Shown: piece after piece, positions 55,252 through 64,000 of the stretch | Layout: the number at the start of each line of letters is the position of its first letter | Position numbering within the stretch: position 1 is the first letter of the stretch | NCBI GenBank assembly: GCA_024349245.1 | Contig: JALDNG010000022.1 | Span: 15,361,501-15,425,500, forward strand | Origin: Neodontobutis hainanensis | Lineage: Eukaryota > Chordata > Actinopteri > Gobiiformes > Odontobutidae | DNA: 64,000 nucleotides | Direction of reading: 5' to 3' | The notes under the pieces: model-generated | The model's input: only the letters and a program-made list of their open reading frames with translations | Told to the model about the DNA's origin: nothing | Database searches by the model: none | Translations under genes and position numbers: made by a program

Positions 55252-55842
55252 GAGCTGGGCAATGTGACTTCACATCTTCACATCTGATAACGAAGGGCTT
55301 GACTTTTGTTCACTGGTCTCTGTGGGAAGTGTTTTTTTTTTAAGCTGGTGAAATGTTCATCTGTTTTATATGATTGTACGTCACTGAATATGATGAGATA
55401 AAACATACTTAAACTAGTTTTTTTAATTTTTTTTTTCCAAGCATTGTAATGGTTCCCCAAAAAGAAAGTATAACTCCCGTTTAAATCTATCTATGGAGCA
55501 TATCTCACTAGATTAATACAACTCTTTGCACATCTCAGACTCACAAGATATATAGTACATTGAGAAATAACGGACCCAGGTGAGTTTGCAGTGCTTTTCC
55601 TGCTGCAATTCCTGAAAATGTGAAAGTGTTCAAGAACAAATGTATAGGACTAAAAAAATACACTTGCATTTGTGTTAATGTCATGCCCTGTTGTTATCTT
55701 GAATATTCTCTATCAAAGCTCTGATATTCTGTTTAAATCAAATCGTACAGATATTTTTGTGATCTTAAGTCAAATGAAGAAAACACATGCAGCTAAACCT
55801 TTAAATTTTGTTTATGAATGAATTTCCGTTGCCCAGCCCTAG
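55252..55842. mobile_element. Possible miniature element with GGGCTGGGCAA ends
   Basis: The left end reads GAGCTGGGCAATGTGAC. The reverse-complemented right end reads TAGGGCTGGGCAACGG. This inverted pair of about 11 bp encloses 590 bp of AT-rich non-coding DNA. Such ends recur in fish miniature elements. Without a clear target duplication this stays tentative. Confidence 0.4.
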
Positions 55843-57524
55843 ACAAATCTAAGTATACTTTAAAGTTCAGTATGTTCTGTGTTCTGATGCAATAAGGAGA
55901 GATAAAGGACTTTATATTGTCATGGTTTTCCTTCAGGTTTGGTTTACATTGTGTAGGTTTTTTATATAATGTAAAAGAGAAGAAAGTAGTTTAACTGTAT
56001 ATGTCTAGTGCAGTCTATGATCCAGTGTATTTCGATTCACACAGGTCCTTTTGTTTTCAAGTTCTAGATAATGAGGCCAATGTAACTGCCCCATCAACAA
56101 TACACTTCTAACTCCATTTAAACTCAAGACCGGTCAAGATCAAAACTGGGTTTATTGAATTTAAAAAAACTAAAACTGTACCTTTCACCAAATGCCAACC
56201 TCTCCATCAGTTTGGATTTTACAGCTTGTATTTCTTTGTGTCTTAATCTTGACTCTAAACGGTCTTGTCTTTGTCTTGATAACACTATTGGTCTCGTTCA
56301 TGCTTTGGTCTTAGTCTCATCTTCACTAAAACACTACCTTTAATTGCAACTTTGTGTCATAAAATGGAGGTAATGTCAACAAATTGATCATTACCCATGC
56401 TTTTTTTTTTTTTTTTTTGGCAATATTTTTCACTGACTTTAGTTGATGTGACACAGAAGCAGCACCACCATTGTTGGTCCAGACGAAGCACTGGTATTCC
56501 TCAGTGGGACGGCTAATATCAAAACAAGGCTCTTTGTTGGGGTTTGGGACTGGTTCAACACTATGAATATAATGTGAATTGAGTGAAAAGGGACTACAAT
56601 GATTTAGAAAATATACCACTGTCTTCTTCTGGATGTGATGGGACCATGATAACACAGACTGGAACCTCAGAGTTTAGGACGGGACATCTACTGAGCGCCT
56701 CACAAACTGAACATCCATTTGCTCTTCCAATGTACCACTGTATAAAATGTACTTTAAAAATCAAAAAGTGGGAAATGGGATTATTTATTTCTTTTAATTT
56801 ATTTTGTCATATTTTTGTAAGATCTGATAGTTAATAAAATTGTTTCAAACTTATTTTGTGTGACTTTAAATGTATTCTGCACTACACTGGTAAATTATAC
56901 AAATACATACAAAAAACTATTAAAAGATCCTCTACTAACAGGTCATATATTGGTTTATGGTTTATTATTGTCAAAAAGTGGCAGATTTCAAGGCCTAAAT
57001 GAAACGTATCTGAAATAGTACTTAAGTTTTATCTTCACTTGGTCAAATCTTGGTCTCAGACATAAAGGTTTAGGGATTTTAAATAAAGACTTCAGTTTGT
57101 TTATTTGACCACATGATTGGATTTTTTTATTGGATGAAAATTGTTTCATTGCAGAAAAAAAAGAAACCTGTTTAACTCTGCCTATAAATTAAAGTCTTTG
57201 TAGCGAGTGTTTGAATTTGGACTGGATTAACAATTCCCTAGGGTCTCCCCTTCAATGTCTTAGTCTGGTTTTAATCTGGTCTCTATCAGAACTTGGTTTT
57301 AGTTAATTTGGTCTTTACTATAAACTTGTTTAAAAAATATATATAATCTTTTTTTCTGCTTTTGACAATCAGTGTTTTTTTTTTTTACAGATGCCTGATG
57401 AATAATGTCTGTAGGGCCAAGACAGGATTCAAACACAATTATCCCTTGGACACACGACACACTTTCAATTAAATTATGTTATTTATTTTCAATATGTAAT
57501 TTATTGTAAATAAGATAATCTGAA
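55843..57524. other. Intergenic DNA with poly-T and GGTCTT-rich stretches
   Basis: A T tract lies at 56401-56418. Stretches near 56250-56330 and 57030-57330 repeat words such as TTGGTCTTAGTCT. An AATAAA hexamer is at 56833 on the + strand. No gene. Confidence 0.45.
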
Positions 57525-57764
57525 GAGCGGCAGTAGCTCAGTGGGTAGAGTAGATGTCCTTCGACCGGCGGGTGGGCGATTCAATCCCGCTCGAAACATT
57601 CCAAAACATCAATACATCCCGCTCTCCCCCACATACCGTCGTTGTGTCCTTGGGCAAGACACTTAACCCACCTTGCCTCCAGTGGTGTCAACTGTAACAC
57701 TGGTAAAGCGCTTCGAGTGCCTACTAGGTGGAAAGCCGATATATAAAAAGTAAATAAAAAAAAA
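57525..57764 (+). mobile_element. tRNA-headed SINE, family A, + strand copy
   Basis: Starts GAGCGGCAGTAGCTCAGTGG with a B-box-like GCGATTCAATCCC. It contains GTGTCCTTGGGCAAGACACT and ends with GGTAAAGCGCTTCGAGTGCC, a TATATAAAA stretch and a short A-rich tail. Its body is shorter than in the copies at 1671 and 57798. Confidence 0.85.
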
Positions 57765-57797
57765 TGCGTTCACTGAACATATAATACATTTTTTAAT

Positions 57798-58129
57798 ATG
57801 GTAAATGGCATGCATTTATATAGCGCTTTCCTGCACCCTTCTCGGGCACCCAAAGCGCTTTACATCGTGCTTCCACTCACACACATCCACTCCTGGGGCA
57901 GACAGAGAGGGGATCTGCCACACAAACAGCGCTCAACCTTCTCCTACCACCACCAAACACACCTCCACAGTCACACACATTCATACACCAGTGCTACGGA
58001 CACTGGAGGCAAGGTGGGTTAAGTGTCTTGCCCAAGGACACAACGACAGTATAAACTGTGGGGAGAGCGGGAATCGAACCTGCTACCTTCCGGTTGAAAG
58101 ACGGCCTACCACTGAGCCACTGCCGCCCT
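57798..58129 (-). mobile_element. tRNA-headed SINE, family A copy 2
   Basis: Closely resembles the copy at 1671-2001 along its full length, with the same head, body and CTATATAAATGCATGCC tail. It lies in opposite orientation to the SINE at 57525, tails facing each other with 33 bp between. Confidence 0.88.
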
Positions 58130-60154
58130 ACCTAATACAGTTTCATTGTATGTCCATGTACTTGCATCTAATACAAGCACGTGTGTACTCGGAAGTGTGT
58201 GGTACAATCTAGAATGTGATCTCTAAACAGGTGGTATAATACATTTATCGGCTGTTCTTTTATTTATTCACACGTTCAGATATTATTCAAGTTATGCAAA
58301 CACACTAGACTTGGTGTAAGGAGTTAAAACATGGTATGAAGCGTTTTTTTCGACATTTAGTAAAACTCCTTGCGAGTGCAACTTGCTCCTATATGTTTGC
58401 AACACAAAAGTACCACAAGACTCAAGTCCAGTTTCTAACTCATTTTATTTGAGCAAAGCTAAAAGGAATATCTCTGTTCTAACACATGAAACGGGGCAAG
58501 GCTTAAGAGTGTCTCGGAACAGTCTGAGAAGAGGTGTAACACGGTTTTACTTCACAGACGGGTTTACACTGTAGGATTAGGTTTGACCACACTGCCGACC
58601 AGAACTGTAGGATGGACCAAGAAAAGGTCACAACATGAGGCTCTGACGTGACTCTGTGGGGCAGTGATAGGAACATTATTCATTTCTGAGAGTATTTGAA
58701 ACTAACAAACTGAGGAACAAGGCAGGATGGTATCTTCATTGAGCTGTGCACGCGTATTGTGCATTATGACTGAAAACATAACCAATCCCTCACCTTCACG
58801 TCTGTTTAAAACTCGCACAGACTTTTACCAGTCTTTGTAAAACAGCAGCCAGCTCAACAAAAGTAGTTTAGACCAGACTTTAAAGTTAGAACAGACTGTA
58901 CTCTAAGTCTTAGAGCCATTTAGATCAGTCACTTTGGTTTATGTGGCTACTACAATGTCAGCTAGTCCGCTGTTACCGTGGCAACACACATTTATCCAAC
59001 CTTTAGCTAGACAATGAACAAAAGGCAGTTTAACCCACAATTCTCATTTGGTTATCCCTAAAGAATAAAATAACTTTTTTGGTCAGATTTTACAAGTGGC
59101 CAGGTTTTCATGATAAATATTTTTAGAACTTTTTACACTAATTTATATAACTTCTCAAACTGTTTTAGAACATTAAAAACTTCTACAATCACTGATTAAA
59201 AAGTCTGCATACTCTTAAATACTTCTCCTTATGCCTAACGTCTATCAGCATGACTTAAAAAAAAAAAAAAAAAAAATGTGAATGTGTCTTTTCTCTGTTG
59301 AATTGTGTAAAAGCGTCTAAAAATATTTATCTAGGTCTTATTTAACATAGGATAAAACCTGGCATTTTACAGTCAATTAAACTAATATATATATAAAACT
59401 AAATGTAACTGGATCCCTTTTGTGACTTTGCTCCAAGTTAAATTGTGTTTCCATGGCCCAGCTTTTAATTTACATAATTTATCCAAAATAAGTTAGATTT
59501 GTGTTATAGTTAAAAATGACTTCTGGTCTAACACTAAATCCTGGTCTAGAGCCGAAACAGGTTCATAACATTTTAAACCATCCTGGGCCTTGAGATAAAG
59601 AGGGCAGAAGAATCCAAACCATGGTTACAGGTTATAAGGCTTTTAAAACTCTCCACACAGTCAGATCTCAGCCCCAGAGGCCCACATCCTGCTGTGAAAC
59701 ATCGACATGCAACTGGCAACGTGACATCCAGTGGACGACGGACTATTTTACTTTGTCCTATTGTATCTACGAGTGAGTATCTCTTTAACAACAAAGGCAG
59801 ACACAAAGCCATTTCATTTGATAAACTGACAATTATTTACATAATATTTTTCATAACTTCTTTCCCCTTTTCCAGATCGACAATGTTCTGTGCCGTTACC
59901 AAATTGTGCAACTTTAGCTCGACATTACACTTATTTAAATTTTAAGTAACTGCAGTCCACAGATCGAGGTGATGACGGGTAATGGTCAATGTTGGTCTCA
60001 CTCATTGATTGAAGGAACAATGCCAGAGCTCATATTCACTTTGAATAAAAGTTTTTGTTCTCATAACAGCAGCTTCGTGTGATCAAAAGCAGAATTACAA
60101 TTATAATGTAAAGCTGTAGGCTGCAAGTGAGTGTCTCCACTAGACATGGGACAG
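58130..60154. other. Intergenic DNA or DDA1 3' UTR
   Basis: No ORF or transposon recognised. Poly-A tract at 59260-59276. TTTATT at 58444, which is AATAAA on the - strand, is a possible distant poly(A) signal for DDA1. This cannot be settled from sequence. Confidence 0.4.
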
Positions 60155-60494
60155 TATGATATCCTTGAAGAAAACATCCCAAACTTTAGCAGAATGTGAC
60201 AAGATATCTCGTCAAGGTGAAAAGCAGTTGTGGGATATCTGCCGAGTCTGAAGGTGACATTAGTTTCAAGATACCCACACCACTTATAAGTTAGCTGTCT
60301 GGCAAAAGTTAGGTTTTCTAGTGGAAATAAAAACGACACATGGGTGACAGACACAAACAATATTTAAACATCGTAAGAAAACAACGGCGAGACACAGAAC
60401 CACAGCTTTCAACTAGCCCCACCTGAACAGTGTAAAAACATCTCGTCTCGTGTCTTATTTTATCTCGTTGGATTTGGTTTTTGTCACAGCCCTA
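60155..60494 (+). mobile_element. Dispersed element, copy 3 of a three-copy family
   Basis: Contains GTGACAAGATATCTCGTC, then ACCACAGCTTTCAACTAGC and CAGTGTAAAAACATCTCGTC. It ends TTTTTGTCACAGCCCT, the inverse of the AGGGTTGTGACAA start at 53152. The inverted ends suggest a non-autonomous DNA transposon. Confidence 0.6.
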
Positions 60495-62239
60495 AAACTT
60501 TTCAAAATTGCAGTGTACCTTGAAACTGTCAATAGGCCTATTAATGCATAAAACAAGGAAAGCTAGGATTTTGAGATAAACATAAACACATGTGAAACTA
60601 AACAGTAAAAAACCATGAGCCTCGATTCATGTTCTGCAGTCTCCTGTCCCGTTAATGAGGTGGTGCTAGATGTAAAAATATTACATAAAAGCTCCAACAT
60701 AACATTAATCTTTTGAGTACATGTTGCAGAACAAAATGCTTATTCACCACAAATACGGGTTTTTTATTTTAGGAAGAGTTGGTCTCTTCTTCACAGTGCA
60801 TCGTGGTTTCTTCTTGATTCAAACAGTGTTGGGGAAAATGTCACAATGCCCCTAATGGCTGCAGAGAGAGGGCAATGAAAACAAGGGGGGTGGGCACTGT
60901 GGCTGGCAGGAAGCTCATCGCCAAAACATATTATAGTTATATTAAAATTAAAACAGTAACAAAATGTAATCTTTGCACAGTTCAGGACAGACTCTCAAAG
61001 TGACAGATGGCTACATGAGTCATGTACAAGTCTCAAAGTCTGTTTTTTTTTTTTTTTTTTTTCTTTTTCAAAGAATGTAGTTGTTACAAGTCATTTATAG
61101 GTTAGCTCGAAATGTCAGTGTGGCCTTAGTCTGGAGGCATAGACGGGGTCAGAGTGGCAGCTATACCAGCAAAATAAAAAAGTGCTTTAAATACGGAAAC
61201 AAAATCATACTGGAGAATAAAAATACATATTAAGGTGTGTTTATCCATTTAACAAATGCAAATTACTCCTAATTTTCCTCCAGATAGTTCCACAGTCTCT
61301 TTTTTTTTTAGGATCTGGACAGGTTCTGTTCAAACATTTAGACAATCCCATTAAAGTCTGTAAATCCTTAGACGAGCACAACAAATAGTAATATGTAAAT
61401 ATATTGATTACCTTTATGTCGTGAGCCCGGTGAGGTAATCGGAGTGTAAAAAACATGGTACCATCCTCTAAATTTCACATGTATATTGCTTTTCTCTCTC
61501 TGGATATGCTACACATACATTAAGTATCGACCATGGAGCACATGCAGCTGCTGGTCTCTTCTATCTCTTGACATGGATGCCAAATTTAACACCGACATTC
61601 TCCTGACAAGGACAAGCTAATCCTGACGTTAGCTTGTCCTTTCCTCTCTTTAGATGCGTGTCCAAATACAGACATCACCACATAGAGGGTGGTCCTTTTT
61701 TTGACATAAAAAAAAAAACGTAATGCTGAAATTTTCCTGACATGTGCCGTGTTAGCTCTGACACTTGCGGTTGCTGCTTCTATGACTTGGCAGCTCTCCA
61801 GACTGAAAGTTATCTACTAGAGCTAATGTTAACTATTTATAACTTCTACGCACATACTGTAAAAAAAAAAAAAAAAAAAAACAGACCATCACTTTAAGGG
61901 TATTATTGTCTGACTTCATCTGTCAAGTCCATCACGATCACACATAAATCCGACCACTTAATTCACTTTTCTCTCATGCCATACATACGTTGCTCAACAC
62001 AACCATATATTCAACATTCACACAGGCCAAATATAAACATGAAACATCAGTATAACAATGCCTCCTGGTAACTTCTCTTCAGTTTCTAACAAATAGCTTC
62101 TTAGTTGATTATCATTTTCAGCTTCCTACTTTTATAGTGTGAACAAAGGCTCTTACTTCAGCGATTATACTTTTTGCTTCTTGTTTAAATTGTCCATGCC
62201 TCACACACACACACACTCATACACCAACCACACACAAAC
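60495..62239 (-). other. Probable DDA1 3' UTR / convergent intergenic DNA
   Basis: Runs leftward from the DDA1 stop codon. It is AT-rich with homopolymers (T at 61044-61062, A at 61861-61880) and a short AC repeat near 62200. A TTTATT at about 60764 is a - strand AATAAA. The UTR end is not determinable. Confidence 0.45.
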
Positions 62240-62344
62240 TTATGAGTCCTCATTCATCTCTTGACTGTCTGTCCGGGCGATTTTCCTTGGTGGCGCCGGG
62301 CTGTCACTCTCACCTTGCTCTTGTTCCCTTTTCTTTGCTGCATT
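62240..62344 (-). CDS. DDA1: DDA1 last coding exon
   Basis: The acceptor GTCAAACAG (on the - strand) precedes NAAKKREQEQGESDSPAPPR, and the exon ends NEDS and TAA at 62240-62242. It encodes 34 residues with a basic then acidic tail. Near the middle it is two or three residues shorter than the human protein as I recall it. Confidence 0.93.
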   Translation of the reverse strand, partial: NAAKKREQEQGESDSPAPPRKIARTDSQEMNEDS

Positions 62345-63175
62345 CTGTTTGACACAAAATGTCACACAGTGAGTACAGCGACGCATTTCCGTGTCTCTAA
62401 CCTGGTGTCAAACTAAACTCTTACTGCAGTGAATAAGGTTCACAGCAAAAGCCCAAAGATTAAAAGAACAACATTATTTGCATTGTGTATAGAGCTTTAA
62501 CTTCTTTAATAAAGCTTTCAATAATTCAACAAAGTGCGTCGGTTAAGTGATGTATAAATCAATAGAATGGGTACGCTTTAGTATTAATCCATTTCCTCTC
62601 AAACTGTCTTGAGTATCATGTTACACTTTGTACAGATGAAAACTTATTAAATCCTTGGGCATTTAATGTATAAATAACTTGGAGGGCAAAGATGTATATA
62701 ATTTTGTTCATTCTGTTTTAGAAACCTGTAGCACTCACCTTTTTGTCCCACTGCTGATGAAGGTAACGCAGGAGGATATTAGTTTTCTCTGTCACAATAA
62801 CTACAAACAAAACACAACCACATATATTACTAGTTTAATTCAAAGCATTTTCATTGACCTTATGGTGTTGGATGTCTTTGTCCCTGTGCATTTAGCAGCT
62901 GGCCTAAAACTTACTCTGTTCAGAGGGGTATTCCCGTGTGGGGAGGTACACTGAAGGCCTCCGATTCTGTGAAAACAAACGCAACAGTAGGTTTCACATT
63001 GACTGTTTAACTGTTTATAATCTGTGTGCATCTTTCTCATGAAACATTATAAAGACTGAGATGAGTGTGATAGAATATATGAAGTGTTACTTACAGATGC
63101 TTTACAAACAGAATCCGCATGAAACCTGCTGAAGTTACTCTTGTTGTAGACAGGAAGTCCTTTTAAGAACTCAGC
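62240..63175 (-). CDS. DDA1: DDA1, DET1- and DDB1-associated protein 1 (partial, last four exons)
   Basis: Four - strand exons join in frame to 99 residues plus stop. With an initiator Met from an earlier exon this would be 100 residues, close to the human length of about 102. The sequence AEFLKGLPVYNKSNFSRFHA, NRRPSVYLPTREYPSEQ, VTEKTNILLRYLHQQWDKK and NAAKKREQEQ identifies DDA1. It is a small core-associated subunit of CUL4-DDB1 ubiquitin ligases that binds DDB1 and DET1 and helps substrate handling. A strong acceptor (CATCACACAG) sits directly before the Ala codon, so the start Met is encoded in a separate upstream exon, probably beyond the window. Convergent orientation with ANO8 matches the human arrangement as I recall it. 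Confidence 0.95.
62739..62800 (-). CDS. DDA1: DDA1 exon encoding IVTEKTNILLRYLHQQWDKK
   Basis: The acceptor TTGTTTGTAG precedes it and the donor GTGAGT follows, on the - strand. It is 62 nt and begins with the last two bases of an Ile codon. It encodes the conserved helix that follows the PTREYPSEQ motif. Confidence 0.93.
62915..62966 (-). CDS. DDA1: DDA1 exon encoding NRRPSVYLPTREYPSEQ
   Basis: A 52-nt exon with acceptor TTTTCACAG and donor GTAAGT on the - strand. It is too short to appear as its own open frame, but the translation matches DDA1 exactly in the conserved core. Confidence 0.93.
63095..63175 (-). CDS. DDA1: DDA1 first visible coding exon
   Basis: An 81-nt exon with acceptor CATCACACAG and donor GTAAGT on the - strand. 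It encodes 27 residues, AEFLKGLPVYNKSNFSRFHA and on to VCKAS. The frame stays open upstream of the acceptor for about 33 codons, but that extension looks like intron sequence. Confidence 0.93.
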
Positions 63176-64000
63176 CTGTGTGATGAAGCATAATGACTTT
63201 AGCTTGCTAGTGCCACAAAGACCTTTCAAGATAAAATATATTTTATCATCTGCTTTTTGTCCAATGCAAGACACACAAAAGGGGTCTGTTTATCACAAAT
63301 TGATAATGCTGATTCCACAGTATTTTTGTGGAAGAGTTTAAATGATTTGCTTTAAAAGACAGTTTCGCTTGTTGGTGTATGTCATTTTCTTTAAACTAAC
63401 CTTCATTCATTTATTCATGAATGGGCTGAGTCTTTACTTGGGGTTGATACACTCTGGTATCGTTTAGGCTGGTCTTGACTAAAGAACTACCTGGTTATGG
63501 GCTTTCATTGTCAAATTCTATTTGACCATATGTCATTACCCCAAACCTCCATAACATAATTTCTGACCCTTAGTATTTAAAAATCTAGTGTACAGTCATG
63601 GGCCTGCAAGGTTTACAACAACACTGTTCCAGACGTGTGTTAATTCATGTCTTTAGACTTAAGTGTAATTGTAACTGAGGCAAGTCTCTGAGTCAGTGTT
63701 GGGCGTATCCTCGTTAAACCCATTCAAATAACCGCCAGCTGTCACCATTTTAATGTATACCTTATATAAAGCACATAATAAAAAGGAGCTGCAATGTCTG
63801 AGCAGCTGAGAGCACTAAAAGGTGCCAGTTGGCCTTGAAAATTGATGGCCAATAGAGGAGCAGGTGTGGCTAGCCAACAGCTAACATTAGCATTTTAGCT
63901 TGGTCTCAAGGTTTTCCCATGGCCTCCTCAGCAGACTAACTTGTTCAGCTTAAGGAAATGTTCAAATATAAGCTGTGTTTATTGTGAAATGCATACCTTC
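63176..64000 (-). other. DDA1 upstream intron (partial)
   Basis: No exon holding the initiator Met could be identified with confidence. The sequence is AT-rich without a CpG-rich promoter, so the DDA1 promoter probably lies beyond the right edge. Confidence 0.6.

Noticed and set aside
57525..57600. Possible tRNA gene (A- and B-box-like motifs)
   Set aside because: The same head recurs at 1671, 53999 and 57798 joined to SINE bodies and tails; it does not fold as a clean tRNA and belongs to a SINE.
1..64000. Endogenous retrovirus or LTR element
   Set aside because: No gag/pol-like reading frame or paired LTRs were seen; all mobile elements found are SINEs, small DNA transposons or fragments.

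Overview
This window is vertebrate genomic DNA, most likely from a teleost fish. The signs are a multi-exon gene with GT/AG introns, AT-rich non-coding DNA, a CpG-rich promoter, a decayed Tc1/mariner transposon, and several tRNA-headed SINEs and small non-autonomous DNA transposons of kinds common in fish. I saw no bacterial operon, CRISPR array, virus or toxin gene.

Two protein-coding genes account for the coding sequence I can support. ANO8 (anoctamin-8/TMEM16H) fills about 2.75-51.6 kb on the + strand. I could place 19 coding exons whose phases join without a break, giving a predicted 1139-residue membrane protein with a CpG-rich promoter and a 26-kb first intron. DDA1, a small subunit of CUL4-DDB1 ubiquitin ligases, lies on the - strand at 62.2-63.2 kb. 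Its last four exons are present and its start codon is not visible here. The two genes converge, as they do in human as I recall, which supports both identifications.

Layout: 1-2750 is upstream DNA with an exact 43-bp tandem duplication and one SINE. 2750-3154 holds the promoter, a leader with two upstream ORFs, and exon 1. 3155-29322 is intron 1, with repeat fragments and no credible extra exon. 29.3-38.7 kb holds exons 2-3 and introns with a SINE that kept its target-site duplication, an unexplained 140-codon ORF, and a 25-unit 21-bp minisatellite inside hAT-like ends. 38.7-51.6 kb is the exon-dense part of ANO8, carrying a Tc1 element just upstream of exon 6 and a 558-bp foldback element in intron 12. 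51.6-62.2 kb is intergenic or 3' UTR DNA rich in SINEs and small transposon remnants. 62.2-64.0 kb is DDA1.

ANO8 is reported to tether endoplasmic reticulum to plasma membrane at calcium-signalling junctions. DDA1 works in protein ubiquitination. Nothing here suggests a functional link; they are long-standing neighbours. I found no new biological system. The observations most worth checking are the intronic foldback element, the minisatellite inside a transposon, the Tc1 insertion 54 bp from a splice acceptor, a 69-nt intron that could be retained in frame, and two SINE lineages that share a head but differ in tail.
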